A stretch of 62,000 nucleotides of DNA from Symbiodinium natans (GCA_905221605.1 CAJNDS010001447.1:628216-690215), one strand, 5' to 3'. Numbered from the stretch's first letter, positions 48,560 through 58,849 are shown. Numbers and translations: made by a program. The notes: generated by a model not told the origin, from the sequence alone.

Positions 48560-48665
48560 AGGCTTTTGGGTTTAGGGTTTGGGGTTTAAGGGTTTAGGGT
48601 TTCGGGTTTCGGGTTGCGGGTTTCGGGTTTCGGGTTTCGGTTTAGGGTTTCGGATTTAGGGTTTA
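48560..48665 (+). repeat. G-strand array with TTTCGGG units
   Basis: TTTAGGG and TTTCGGG. 48670-49010 is G-rich degenerate sequence with no supported exon. Confidence 0.9.
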
Positions 48666-49199
48666 TGGGTTCAGAGGATTTACAGGATGAGAAGGGTTTC
48701 AGAGCTCTGGAGGTTTGGGGTTTATGGGTGTTGGCGCTTTACAGGGTAATATGGGTTTCGATTTCTGGAGCGTTCTTGAGCTTGGGGTGCTGCAGAAGGC
48801 TTAATTAGGTCTCAGAGCTCCGGAGATTGGAGGGCTGTTGGGATTTTGGCTCTAAGGGTTCAGGGTTTTGAGGACAAGGGTTGAGGCCAGGGCATCGGGG
48901 TCTTGTCTCATACTTTGCCTATCTTAGCCTACTGGTTCTCAGTCAATGGGTACCTAATTCCTTTCTTTTTCCCACTAAGGACCAGTAGGTTAGGGCACCT
49001 AAGAAGGTGCCACACTTCCCTAAACCCTAACCCTGAACCCTGAACCCTAAACCCTAAACCCTAAGCTTCTGTGGGTGAATGTTGAACACAGGTGCATCTT
49101 GGGATGCTGCACAGAGCCCACATCTCAGACATCTGTAGAATCCTGAGTGATTTTCAGCTTCCACCGAGACCCCAAACCCCTAAGCCCTAAATTCCGAAC

Positions 49200-49380
49200 C
49201 CTACCGTAGAACCTTACACCCTAAAACCCTGAAACCCTAAAACCCTAACCTAAAAACCCTAAAACCCTTAAAACTTGCTGACTTAGGGTTTCTGTAAGCA
49301 GCAACCCTAAACCCTAAACCCTAAACGCTAAACCCTAAACCCTAAACCCTAAACCCTAAACCCTAAACCCTAAACCCGTG
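49200..49380 (-). repeat. C-strand array
   Basis: CCCTAAAA then CCCTAAA units; a smaller array is at 49015-49068. Confidence 0.9.
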
Positions 49381-49418
49381 AACCTTGAAGTGGTGCTTAG
49401 GGTTCTTGTTAGCAGCAG

Positions 49419-49470
49419 GACGGCGCGGTCTGGGAGGAAGCCCGCAAGGACCGACACAGCTCACAGCGGG
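49419..49470 (+). CDS. Exon, unknown product
   Basis: Acceptor GTTAGCAGCAG before G. The frame reads DGAVWEEARKDRHSSQR, ending before a GC donor (49471). The W...R..R pattern is loosely like an HA opening. C-array upstream. Confidence 0.5.
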
Positions 49471-49780
49471 GCTGTTGCCTAGGAATCTGGGTTTTCGGCT
49501 TCTGGGTGTGGAAGTCCAGGGTGCAGGGTTTAGGGTTTAGGGTTTACGGTTTAGGGTTTAGGGTTTAGGGCCCCTAAACCCTGAACCCGAAACCTGGAAT
49601 GTTAAACACCTAGACCTGAACTACTCTGAGGGAGATTGCCTATTCTTCTGTCGGAGTTCGGGGTGTCTCCGCTGTACAACCGCAGAAAAAACCCATCCAG
49701 AGTCCCGACACATCGCTAGGCCCTAGACCGTTCCAACAGCCCCTACCCTGATTCCTATTGGGACGTTGTTTACCTGCAGT

Positions 49781-49850
49781 TTAGATGGTTTTTCCTACTA
49801 ATTAAGGGGTAGTTGCTACGTACTCAACTGCAGGTAAGTAGAGTCCCAAA
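49781..49850. repeat. Dispersed repeat family G, copy 2
   Basis: Reverse-complement relative of 6400-6456 (TAATTAAGGGGTAGTTGC, GCAGGTAAGTAGAGTCCC). Confidence 0.5.
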
Positions 49851-49945
49851 GGAAACACTACACCCCCTACCTTTACATGCTAAACACTGCACCTTGACCC
49901 CAAATCCTAAGCACTCCGTCGCAAAGACCTCAAGAATGGGTCACC

Positions 49946-50062
49946 CACTTGGAGGCGGAGGTTCATGGTGCTCATTAACCCATTCTAACTGAACCCTAAA
50001 CCCTAAACCCTAAACCCTAATCCCTATTGGGTTAATAAGTACAGCTATTATTGGGTCAATCC
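49946..50062. mobile_element. Family A element, copy 9, with internal telomeric array
   Basis: Left CACTTGGAGGCGGAGGTTCA and GCTCATTAACC; then four CCCTAAA units (49988-50020), then the right-half box TTGGGTTAATAAGTACAGC. The array replaces or interrupts the element's centre. Confidence 0.7.
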
Positions 50063-50077
50063 CGTACTTGTTTGCAG

Positions 50078-50121
50078 GCTGCTGCCGCCCGGCGTTGGGC
50101 CCAAGCTACCAGGCCTCCACA
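50078..50121 (+). CDS. Candidate short exon
   Basis: Acceptor ACTTGTTTGCAG before G. The frame reads AAARRWAQATRPP before a GTGGGC donor. No family. Confidence 0.4.
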
Positions 50122-50149
50122 GTGGGCTGAGGATTTCGAGTTCTTGGTG

Positions 50150-50345
50150 TTTTAGGGTCTTAGGGTTTTCAGGGTTTCAGGGTTTCAGGATTTTAGGGTT
50201 TTAGGGTTTTAGAGTTTAGGATCCGCGGCAAATTCAAGACTGCGACCTGCCAGCAACCCTCCACCCCTCCCACCCAGTTTAGGGTTTAGGGTTTAGGGTT
50301 TAGGGTTAGGGTTTAGGGTTTAGGGTTTAGGGTTTAGGTTTTAGC
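50150..50345 (+). repeat. G-strand arrays
   Basis: TTTCAGGG/TTTTAGGG variants, then perfect TTTAGGG at 50278-50338. Confidence 0.9.
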
Positions 50346-50529
50346 AGCACCAAAAACCTGCTCACGGCATTCCCTGATCAAGGCTCTTGGTATGGGGTGT
50401 AGGGTTTCGGTTCGTAATATGTTTAAGTAGAGAAGGCTTCGATGGGCGGACCCTGCTTTGGAGCAGCCCTATGACGTTTGGGGCTCTGGGTTTGTCAAGA
50501 TCAGCCTCGTGTGCCCTAAACCCAAACCC

Positions 50530-50635
50530 ATTCCATTCAAGAAGGAGCCACCCTAAACCCTAAACCTTAAACCTTAAACCCTAAACCCTAAACTTTCCCT
50601 AAACCCTAAACCCTAAACCCTAAACCCCCGACTCT
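50530..50635 (-). repeat. C-strand array
   Basis: CCCTAAA. Further C-strand arrays are at 51010-51095 and 51205-51293. 50640-51000 shows both strands open but no supported exon. Confidence 0.9.
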
Positions 50636-51323
50636 AATCCCTATCTGCTTGTGTAAGGGGCCCTAGACCGCAAACCGAAGGCCTAACACCCCTAGGCGCT
50701 TCAATCCCATAACCCATCTCAAACACTTCAAAGTCAAAACCTTCAACTCTTGAAGCCCTAAAGCCCCAAAGCTTATATCGGCTGGTGGTCTCTTTGAGTA
50801 GGGTTTCTGTTTTGTGGGGGGGGGGGGGGGTTTTTATTAGGACATGTGGGGGCCAGAATGAAGGTATAAGGGTAACAGAGAAAGAGGCCACCGGCCTTTG
50901 TAACCCAAAGCCTTCAAAGCCCTCAGACTCCAAAGCCTACCAAAACCTTCAACCCCTGAAGCCTTCGAAGCCCTCAAGTCCCCACAGGGTGCCTCCTTGA
51001 AGCGTTGTTTTAACCCTAAACCTTCGAATCCCTAAGCCCTAAACCCTAAACCCTAAACCCTAACCCTAAACCCTAAACCCTAAACCCTAAAAACCCGGCC
51101 CCAGAACCAAGATCCGAATAACTCACCTCAGCCAGTAGTTGAACTCTAACCTCTTTGGAGTTTCCTTGCTATGTAGGAAGAACTCAAGCTTAAAGTTTTT
51201 CATTGCCTAAGCCCTAAACCCTAAACTCAATTCCCCTAAACCCTAAACCCTAAACCCTGAACCCTAAACCCTAAACCCTAAACCCTAAACGCTAGCAAGC
51301 CGAACCTCCCTCGAACCCCGCAG

Positions 51324-51379
51324 GCACCTGGCGTGGCTGCAGGTGGACGTTCAACTGAGGCTCCCAGAGGCTGAGGAGA
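51324..51379 (+). CDS. Exon, unknown product
   Basis: Acceptor CGAACCCCGCAG before G. The frame reads HLAWLQVDVQLRLPEAEE, ending at a GCTTAGGG donor (GC). C-array before, a very long G-array after. Confidence 0.55.
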
Positions 51380-51650
51380 GCTTAGGGTTTAGGGTTTAGT
51401 GTTTAGGGTTAGGGTTTAGGGTTTAGGTTTAGGGTTTAGGGTTTAGGGTTTAGGGTTTAGGGTTTAGGGTTTAGGGTTTAGGGTTTAGGGTTTAGGGTTT
51501 AGGGTTTAGGGTTTAGGGTTTAGGGTTTAGGGTTTAGGGTGTAGGGTGTAGGGTTTAGGGTTTAGGGTTTAGGGTTTAGGGTTTAGGGTTTAGGGTTTAG
51601 GGTTTAGGGTTTAGGGTTCAGTGTTTAGGGTTTAGGGTTTAGGGTTTAGG
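51380..51650 (+). repeat. Longest perfect G-strand array
   Basis: About 37 units, nearly all TTTAGGG, starting directly at the preceding exon's donor. 51660-52130 is degenerate GGTTTT/TTTCAGGG sequence without exons. Confidence 0.97.
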
Positions 51651-52172
51651 GGCATGAGTCTGGGCCACCCCGCGTAACATGTGAATTAGTGAAACATTTG
51701 AGGGAAGTCAGCGAGGAGATCAGGGGTGTAGGGTTCAGCGAGTCCGTTCAAGCCTAGGTAGGGTTCTTAGGGTTTGTAAGGGTTCAGAGCGGGTTCAGAG
51801 CTTTCAGGGGTTTCAGGGCTTTTAGGGGTTTTTAAGGTTTCCAGGTTTTCAGCTTTTCAAGGTTTTTACAGGTTGTTAAGGGTTTCTAGGGTCTTGCACG
51901 CTTTTCAGGTTTCGGGGGTTTTCGGGATTTCAGGGTTCTCAAGTTTTGTTATTCGGGTTTTTCGGCGTTTCAGGGTTTTTAGGGTTTTCGGGGTTTTAGG
52001 GTTTAGGGGTTTAGGGTTTTTAGGGTGTTTAGGGTTTTCAGGGCGTTTAGGGTTTTTAGGGTTTTTAAGGTTTTTAAGGTTTTAAGTTGTTTAAGGTTTT
52101 TAGGGTTTTCAGGGTTTAGGGGCCGCAAAGCGAATCCTCCTCATACCCCGCCTAAACCCTAACCCCCTGCAG

Positions 52173-52234
52173 GAACGACTCCAAGAACCGGGACGTCTCG
52201 TCGCCGCTGGTCGCGCGGGTGTGGCAGAGCAGAG
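52173..52234 (+). CDS. Exon, unknown product
   Basis: Acceptor ACCCCCTGCAG before G and donor GTGGGT. One frame reads NDSKNRDVSSPLVARVWQSR, another ERLQEPGRLVAAGRAGVAEQ. Both are open. Confidence 0.5.
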
Positions 52235-52254
52235 GTGGGTAGCGCTGCGGTCTT

Positions 52255-52470
52255 GGGTTCAGGGTTCAGGCTTTAGGCTTTAGGCTTTAGGCTTCAGGCT
52301 TCAGGGTTTAGGGTTCAGGGTTCAGGGTTCAGGGTTTAGGGTTTAGGGTTTAGGGTTTAGGCTTCAGGCTTTAGGCTTTAGGCTTTACCCTTTAGGCTTT
52401 AGGCTTTACCCTTTACCCTTTAGGCTTTAGGGTTTAGGGTTTAGGGTTCAGGATTCAGGGTTTGGGGTTC
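52255..52470 (+). repeat. G-strand array with GGCTTTA blocks
   Basis: TTCAGGG, TTTAGGG and a block of GGCTTTAGGC units. 52470-52980 is G-rich with no gene seen. Confidence 0.9.
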
Positions 52471-52979
52471 AAGGGGGGAGGTGGGGGGTTTGTTGTTGGG
52501 CCCGGTTTTGGGAGTTAGGGGCTTGCGTGCGTCGAAGGATTTAGGTTGCATACCAGAAAGTTAAGGGTGCGGTGGGGGTTGCGGGGTTTAGGGTTTCGGG
52601 TTTAGGGGTTACAGGGTTTTGGGGTTCGGTGGTTTATTTGGTTGAAAGGGGGGTTCTTCGTCCGTTTGGGTTTCAAGTATTTAGGTTGTTTGGCGGGGTT
52701 CAGGGTCTTTGGGTTTCGGGTGTATATTAATATAGGTTTTAGGGGCTTGGGGGTGAGGGGTTTGGGGCTGATTTGTCTTTAGCATTTCAGGGTCTTTGCG
52801 TTTTAGGGTTTATCGGGTTGAGGGTCTTAGGTTACAGAGGGTTGGGCAAGGAGGCACAGGGTTCAGGGTTGAACAGCTTACCGTAGAGTTACTCTAGTGG
52901 ATCTGTGTAGAGCCGTAGGCCCCAGACAAAGTGCAGGGCACATCCCTTGCACACGGCAAACTAAGCCGAAGCCCAATCG

Positions 52980-53105
52980 TAAACCCAAACCCCTAACCCT
53001 AAACCCGAAGCCCTGCACCCTAAGCCCTAAACCCTAAGCCCTAAACCTGAAACCCTAAACCCGAAACCCTAAACCCTAAACCCTAAACCCTTAAACCCTC
53101 AGCCG
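52980..53105 (-). repeat. C-strand array
   Basis: CCCTAAG, CCCGAAA and CCCTAAA units before the exon at 53111. Confidence 0.9.
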
Positions 53106-53110
53106 CACAG

Positions 53111-53183
53111 GCCCCGATCCCTGCGGCCGCTGGCCTTGCCAGGCCTGAACTGCTTTGGTTCCCGCAGCCTTTGCGGCTCATAA
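53111..53183 (+). CDS. Terminal exon, paralogous to 47739
   Basis: Acceptor AGCCGCACAG before G. The frame reads RSLRPLALPGLNCFGSRSLC then GS to TAA (53181-53183). Shares RSL...LALPGL with 47739-47818, so both copies come from a repeated protein module. It could also end earlier at an AG|GC donor. Confidence 0.5.
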
Positions 53184-53348
53184 GCCCCGAAGCCCGAAAC
53201 CCTAAAGGGATCAGGAGGGTTTAGGGTTTAGGGATTCGGGTTTAGGGAGGGCTTGTGGGGGGTGGGGCCTTGCAGGCTTCAGGCGCGCAAGCAGCGCAGT
53301 TTACCTCCGGAGACATCCGAAGTCTCAACCCTGAAGCCTGAGTGCTCC

Positions 53349-53556
53349 TACTTGGAGGTTCATGGGGTTTAGGGTTTAGGGTTTAGGGTTTAGGGTTTAG
53401 GGTTTAGGGTTTAGGGTTTAGGGTTTAGGGTTTAGGAACAATTATAGCTGTACTGATAAGCCACTTATAAGACCCTTGAGTGCCCCAATATGGTTATTCT
53501 TTGGTTTACGAGCACAGATATTGTTGGGTTAAGAAGTACCATGAACCTCCAAGTAC
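53349..53556. mobile_element. Family A element, copy 10, containing a telomeric array
   Basis: Left TACTTGGAGGTTCATGG is followed at once by ten perfect TTTAGGG units (53366-53437). The element body then resumes (CAATTATAGCTGTACTGATA) to the right end AGTACCATGAACCTCCAAGT A. The array sits inside an otherwise intact MITE. Confidence 0.85.
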
Positions 53557-53714
53557 TGGCTGGTTATTAGTAGGGAATGAGGGAACGAGGGACCCTGCAT
53601 CCCTCTATACCTTAAACCCTAAACCCTTATAACCCCCAAACCCCCTATATATCCCTACATATGCCCTTCAAGGCATTATGTAGGGTACCTCATCCACATT
53701 CCCTACTAAGAACC

Positions 53715-53970
53715 ACCCTAAACCCTAAACCCCAAAACCTAAAAACCCTAAACCCTAAAAACCCTAAACCCTGAGCCCAACTTTCTTTAAGCTTCAACTC
53801 CGGGATCTGATGCGCTGTAAGAGTCTAAGGTGATAAGGTCAGCTTCGACTCCGCAAGCCCAAATCTACTGAACCCTGATGTAAAGGCTACCCTCAGCCCT
53901 TTTCCCTATTCCCTAGAAACCCTAAACCCTATAAACCCTATAAACCCTAAAGCCTAAACCCTAAACCCGA
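53715..53970 (-). repeat. C-strand arrays
   Basis: CCCTAAAAA variants (53715-53780) and CCCTATAAA (53920-53970). Confidence 0.9.
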
Positions 53971-54026
53971 TGACTAGGCACCGAGCCAAGCTATCGGCAG
54001 ACTTGGTACGAAGCCGAATAGGTCTA

Positions 54027-54126
54027 AGTAGCTGACTGAGCACACTTTGCATTTTTTTGGGATACTATCACCCCCAATAGAACTGAAAGCGTACACTTGT
54101 TTTTGGCTTATGAACTCAGCAACTAG
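54027..54126. repeat. Dispersed repeat family F, copy 2
   Basis: Matches 35912-36003 (CACACTTTGCATTTTTTTGG, CTTATGAACTCAGCAACTA). Confidence 0.65.
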
Positions 54127-54211
54127 GGAATCTGGACCCATAGGCCAAAGTGGATCGTCTAAGTTCTTTCCGACAACGCGGCTCCACCGATGATGGACAT
54201 GGCATCAAGGC

Positions 54212-54365
54212 TTAGGTAGGGTTTAGGGTTTAGGGTGTACGGTTTACGGTTTAGGGCTAAACCGTAAACCCTGAACCCTAGACCCTAGACCCTAGACCCT
54301 AGACCCTGGACCCTGGACCCTAGACCCTAGACCCTAGACCCTAGACCCTAGACCTAACCCCTAAT
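54212..54365. repeat. Head-to-head telomeric pair, CCCTAGA variant arm
   Basis: Short G-strand array to 54257, then immediately a C-strand array of about ten CCCTAGA units (54275-54350). The arms are adjacent, forming a near-perfect palindrome centre. Confidence 0.9.
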
Positions 54366-54380
54366 CAAACCTGTTCCTAG

Positions 54381-54456
54381 CAGCGATTGCCTGTCTCAAA
54401 GCTTTGCCAAAGGAGTCTCGGCAGCCGGCCGCCACGCAGACCACCAGGCCCAAAAG
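54381..54456 (+). CDS. Exon, unknown product
   Basis: Acceptor ACCTGTTCCTAG. The frame reads AIACLKALPKESRQPAATQT then TRPK, ending AAAAG before GTTTGGG. C-array before, G-array after. Confidence 0.6.
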
Positions 54457-54469
54457 GTTTGGGCTTTCG

Positions 54470-54735
54470 GGTGTATAGGGTTTATAGGGTTCAATATGGT
54501 TTAGGGTTTAGGGTTTAGGGCGTCTGGAGCTTATGGGGTTTAATATGGTTTGTAGAGTTCACAGGGTTAATAGGGTTTGTAGGGTTATGGGGTTAGTAGG
54601 GTTTGTAGGGTCCATAGGGTGTATAGAGTTTATTGGGTTAATCGGGTTTAGGGTTTGTAGGGTTTATCGGATTTATAGGGTTCAAAGGGCGGGCTTACAG
54701 GACTTATAGGATTTGGGGTCTAGGGTTTAGGGTGC
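54470..54735 (+). repeat. Very degenerate G-strand array
   Basis: TTTATAGGG and TTTGTAGGG nonamers. Confidence 0.85.
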
Positions 54736-54939
54736 TTCTGGGTGGAAGATTCTGGTGCCAGATTGCCCTACTAGTACAAACCCCACAAAACCTTAAATTG
54801 CCCCCCCCAATAAAGGAGAGAATCAAGTCCCTTTCCCCGCCCACCCTAAAGAGCCGCCCGTCACCTTCTTCTGCAGGAACGGCCCCGAAACCCTAAACCC
54901 AAAGCCGCCAGACGATACACTCCCCAAACACGCTCAAAA

Positions 54940-55125
54940 CCGAAAACTCCCTAAAACCTAAACCCGAAAACCTAAAAACTAAACCCAAAACCCCTCAACC
55001 CCTCAACCCCTCAACCCCTCAACCCCTCAACCCCTCACCCCTCAACCCCTCAACCCCTCAACCCCTCAACCCCTCAACCCCTCAACCCCTCAACCCCTCA
55101 ACCCCTCAACCCCTCAACCCCTAAC
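54940..55125 (-). repeat. C-strand variant array, CCCCTCAA octamers
   Basis: About 16 near-identical 8-bp units (54985-55122), ending 17 bp before the exon at 55142. Confidence 0.95.
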
Positions 55126-55141
55126 GCCTCGATATCCCGAG

Positions 55142-55230
55142 GCACTGTTGGCTCTGGACGCGGCCCTCGACGTGGCCGCAGGGCGGCTGCGGCGGCGCTC
55201 CCGGAGCAAAGGCAACCCAGAGGCTGGGGG
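55142..55230 (+). CDS. Exon, unknown product
   Basis: Acceptor GATATCCCGAG before G. The frame reads ALLALDAALDVAAGRLRRRS then RSKGNPEAG, ending with two bases of a Gly codon at GTTTAGGG. An Ala/Leu helix is followed by an Arg-rich stretch. It joins in phase to 55333 across an intron that is almost pure telomeric repeat. Confidence 0.65.
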
Positions 55231-55332
55231 GTTTAGGGTTTAGGGTTTAGGGTTTAGGGTTTAGGGTTTAGGGTTTAGGGTTTAGGGTTTAGGGTTTAGG
55301 GTTTAGCCCTACGACCACACGTGTTGCCGCAG
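55231..55332 (+). other. 102-nt intron made of TTTAGGG repeats
   Basis: The GT donor is the start of GTTTAGGG. Ten or eleven perfect units follow to 55304, then a short unique tail (CCACACGTGTTGCCGCAG) provides the acceptor. Removing it joins a Gly codon in phase between two well-composed exons. Confidence 0.65.
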
Positions 55333-55399
55333 GTTTACCATCTGTGTCAACACCGTCCCTGCCATGCTTTCCGAGAGATTTCAGCTCAAATTCGGCGAG
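55333..55399 (+). CDS. Exon, unknown product
   Basis: Acceptor GTTGCCGCAG before G. The frame reads FTICVNTVPAMLSERFQLKF then GE, in phase with 55230. Possible GC donor at 55400; otherwise the frame continues into a tandem repeat. Confidence 0.6.
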
Positions 55400-55560
55400 G
55401 CCTCCACGCGCCATGTTGTCGCTGGTGAGGCCTCCACGTGCCATGTTGCCGCTTCGCCTCTCCATCGCATGGTGAGGCCTCCACGTGCCATGTTGCCGCT
55501 TCGCCTCTCCATCGCATGGTGAGGCCCATGTTGTCGCATCGCCTCTCCCTCGAATGGTGA
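55397..55560. repeat. Tandem repeat of about 54 bp
   Basis: Three or more copies of GAGGCCTCCACGTGCCATGT with TGCCGCTTCGCCTCTCCATC. The long frames on both strands here repeat with the DNA. A second duplicated segment, GCCCGAACCTTGATAACGTC, is at 55605 and 55691. Confidence 0.85.
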
Positions 55561-56092
55561 AGATCCGTTCTGGCCACTTCAAGCGGCCTCGGACATTCCT
55601 CCATGCCCGAACCTTGATAACGTCCATGCTGCCAGTGCATCCATTGCCCACAGCAACACTGTACCAGTACGTGCGAGTGTCTAGGGCGCCGTGCCCGAAC
55701 CTTGATAACGTCCATGTACCACTGCGTGCGATTGTCCAGGGCGCCATGCTCTCAACAGACAGTAGTCCAGCAACCGGCAGCGCAGTCACGGGTCAGCAAG
55801 GAAAATTGCCCGCTCTGGCCTTGTAGAACACACACACACACACATTCAACGGCACTTTTCTCGAGAGGTATGCGTCTGGGACGCTGAATTTTATAAAACG
55901 GCGTCCTGACATAAACGACTTTTGCACGACTCGTGAAGCTATAAAACACTGCAAATAGCGATACGCAACATAATTTGCTCTAGTCGAAGCGCGGCAAAAC
56001 GCGCGGGCGGAGCGGGGTTTAGGGTTTAGGGGTTAGGGGTTAGGGGTTGGGGGTAAGGGTTAGGGGTTTAGGGCAATGGGTAGGGATGTTCC

Positions 56093-56163
56093 CCCTTAGA
56101 CTAACAGTTCCTTCTACTACAATCCCTATTAAGGACTGTTAGTATAAAGGGGCAACATCACAA
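56093..56163. mobile_element. Family B element, copy 4
   Basis: Left GGGATGTTCCCCCTTAGACT and right AGTATAAAGGGGCAACATC; short centre CTACTACAATCCCTATT. Confidence 0.75.
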
Positions 56164-56927
56164 GGAATAGGATTTAGGGGCTAGATTATGTTTTTCAGGG
56201 GCTAGGGTTCGGGGGGGTTAGGAGATTTTAGGGTCGAAGGCTCATGCAGGCACTCTAAACCCTAAACCCTGAACCGGAAACCCTATACTTCAGGATTTGT
56301 GTGTTTTGAGGTGGCCTTTTGCAGGGATGTCCAAGCTTTGTAGGCTGCTTCACCTCAGGGGTTAGGGGTGGTTTAAGGTTTTGGGCTTAATTAGGGTTTA
56401 GGGTTGAGGCTTTAGTAGGGTTTAGCAGGGCTCAGTAGGGTTTAGTAGCATTTAGGGTTGTTGCTAGACCCCTCATAGGGTTCCTAGGTACTGGTAGCAA
56501 GCTGCAGAAAGAATGGTAAGGTTTTGGGGCTGCAGAAAACCGATAAGGTTTCGGGTTGTTCCGGTGGGCTGAGCAGGCGACGGGTGGGGACATTGGGCCC
56601 CCCCCAGAACATAAAACCACAAGCTCCAAATGGGTAGTTCTTTAAGTTAGGGTCAGCACGGCACACCCTTTTTTCATAAGGATTCAAAAGGCCCGTTTTC
56701 AGAGAACTCCCCAAACAGAGTTGAGGAGTATCCTTAAGGGATTTGGGGGCCTCGTCTGAGTTGTACGCAAGCCAAACGGGTCAGAACCTCCTCGCATGAG
56801 CAGGAAGTGCGTCGTAGGAACAGAATGGTTTAGGGTTTAGGGTTCAGGGTTTAGGGTGTAGAGGTAACAGCCGAAGTCACAAAGGGCTGCAGGAGTAGTG
56901 TCGCGTGCAGACACCCTAAACCCGCAG

Positions 56928-57073
56928 CGGTAAACAGTGAGGTCTCAGGCACGGTGCACCTGTACGTCTTCGGGTCATCGTCCGGCGCTGAGTGTTTCAG
57001 AAGGCACTCCAGTAGGACTTTGGCAAGCAAAATGAACCTTCCTGCCTTCCAGCCCAACAACCCCAAAGCCTGA
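56928..57073 (+). CDS. Terminal exon, unknown product
   Basis: Acceptor AAACCCGCAG. The frame reads VNSEVSGTVHLYVFGSSSGA then FRRHSSRTLASKMNLPAFQP and stops at TGA (57071-57073). The opposite strand is open for 71 codons, but the + frame has the acceptor and the shared direction. Confidence 0.45.
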
Positions 57074-57608
57074 AACCTAAGCCCTAAACCCTAAAGCCTA
57101 AACCCTAAACCCTACTGTAAATCCTCAGTCGAAAGCCTTGATGGAAGGTCCCGCTTTCAGCATGCAGGGCTTTAGATGGGCGTATGGAGGTCTGGGAGTT
57201 TTACGATGATGTTCGAGGGAGTCGAACGTGGACCCCTTCGGATGTACCTTTGAGGGTTCCCTTCATGTACTCCTGCTGTGGCCCGTGTATTCCCTTAGAG
57301 GATCGTTAAAGAGGGTCCAAGGGTACAACCTTAGGGGTCCAAGGAAGAATCCCACGCTACGTTTGCTGTTCGGGTCTCGGCCTGAAGCCATTTGAGGTTT
57401 AGGCTTGTCTGGGATTTAGGCTTGAGTGGTTTAGGAGATTGAAAGCTTTTGGTGAGATCTTAGAGCACAGTCGAAGGGATAAAAACGAGGCTCAGGGTTT
57501 AGGATTTAAGGTTTACGAGGCTTTGGCCGGCCACCACGGTGGGGGGGGGGGGAGGGGAATGGCACCGAAATGCCTCACGAAGCGTCTCCGCTGCCGCTGC
57601 GTGATCAG

Positions 57609-57759
57609 TTTGGAGCTCGGGGCTCAAAAACCATGCGCTGATGATCGTGGATGGTTGTGTTCATCTAGGGTGGTTTTGCTTGAGAACTGTAGACTTAGCA
57701 TCCTTGCAGCCATGCCGGTCACTTGCGGAGACTGCTGCTGCCCAGCGGACTGCTGCTGA
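57609..57759 (+). CDS. Candidate Cys-rich terminal exon
   Basis: After GCGTGATCAG the frame reads ISLELGAQKPCADDRGWLCS and ends VTCGDCCCPADCC at TGA. The Cys cluster CxxCCCxxxCC could bind metal, but the family is unknown. Confidence 0.4.
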
Positions 57760-57767
57760 GACTTCAA

Positions 57768-57920
57768 TACTTGTAGGTTCATGTTACTTGTTGTCCAGTT
57801 ATAACTGTACCTGTAGCCTGAAACCCACTTATAAGCCCCTTTAAGTGCCCTAGTAAGGTTAGAATTGGGTTATAAGTGCAGTTATTATTGGGTGAATAAG
57901 TGCCCTGAAACTCCAAGTAC
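57768..57920. mobile_element. Family A element, copy 11
   Basis: Left TACTTGTAGGTTCATGTTAC and right GTGCCCTGAAACTCCAAGTA; full interior boxes. Confidence 0.8.
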
Positions 57921-58165
57921 AGGACATCCTCAGCCCACCTCGCCTCAGCCCTCATACACTTGCAAGTTCCTGAATCAACTTAAGGGGGTTCAAATGGTGC
58001 TGGCGAAAAGCCGCATTAGCATTGAACCAACTTAACTCATTAGGGTTTCTTGAAGGGGGGGTGGGGGTATGATAGCAGGGCATGGCAAAGCAGGCCACGT
58101 AGGCGGGAGAGCACCGAGGTATGATGCGGGCTTCAATGCCGCCCCAAACCTCTTGAAGATTATAT

Positions 58166-58286
58166 AGGGGTCGGAACAATTTTCTACTCGTATCCACTTG
58201 TGGTCCCTAGTATCCCCTTATGGTCCGTATATAATGCTACTATATCCCCCCCCCTCCCCCCCCAAAAAAACCTATTCTAATTGATC
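58166..58286. repeat. Dispersed repeat family D, copy 3
   Basis: GGGTCGGAACAATTTT start, TCCCCTTATGGTCCGTATAT core, ACCTATTCTAATTGATC end. Confidence 0.6.
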
Positions 58287-58339
58287 GGGCCCCTGCATTG
58301 AATCTAGCAAACTGCAAGCCCCGGGTCTTTTGGTTTGGG

Positions 58340-58433
58340 GCTTAGGGTTTAGGGTTTAAATTTTAGGGTTTCGGGTTTAGGGTTTCGGGTTTAGGGTTTA
58401 GGGTTAGGGTTTAGGGTTTAGGGTTTAGGGTCT
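58340..58433 (+). repeat. G-strand array
   Basis: TTTAGGG and TTTCGGG. 58440-58800 is unique, with no gene seen. Confidence 0.9.
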
Positions 58434-58849
58434 CCGGCTCGTGCTTGGGGTGTAGGGAACCGCAAGCCCTCACGACCCAACGCAGAGGCGGGGACTTCGT
58501 AAGCAGGGACAAAATCGAGCGAAGGATACTTTAATGGAGTTGTCGTACCTAAATACTACTGGCTGTTTGGTCGTTGTTGGGCCGGTTCTTCCGTGTTCTT
58601 AATTCTTTGCAAGTTGAAATTGGGTCCATTTTCTGATTTCTAGTTGTGGTGTAGGGGTTCTGGTTGTTGCATGGGGGATCTGATTGTAGTAGTACAATTT
58701 TCCCCGCCGCCCCTCGCCCCTGCCCCGTTCCCTAGCAATCCTAACTATGAAAGCAGAAGAAGGGTAGTTCTGTAGTAATTGGCATGCTGGCTTACCAACC
58801 CCATACGAGAGGGTTTAGAGTTTAGGTTTTAGGGTTGGAGGGTCTACAT

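Noticed and set aside
55289-55789. A 166-residue minus-strand ORF and a 113-residue plus ORF
   Set aside because: Both are driven by the 54-bp tandem repeat; only the non-repetitive exon 55333-55399 was kept.
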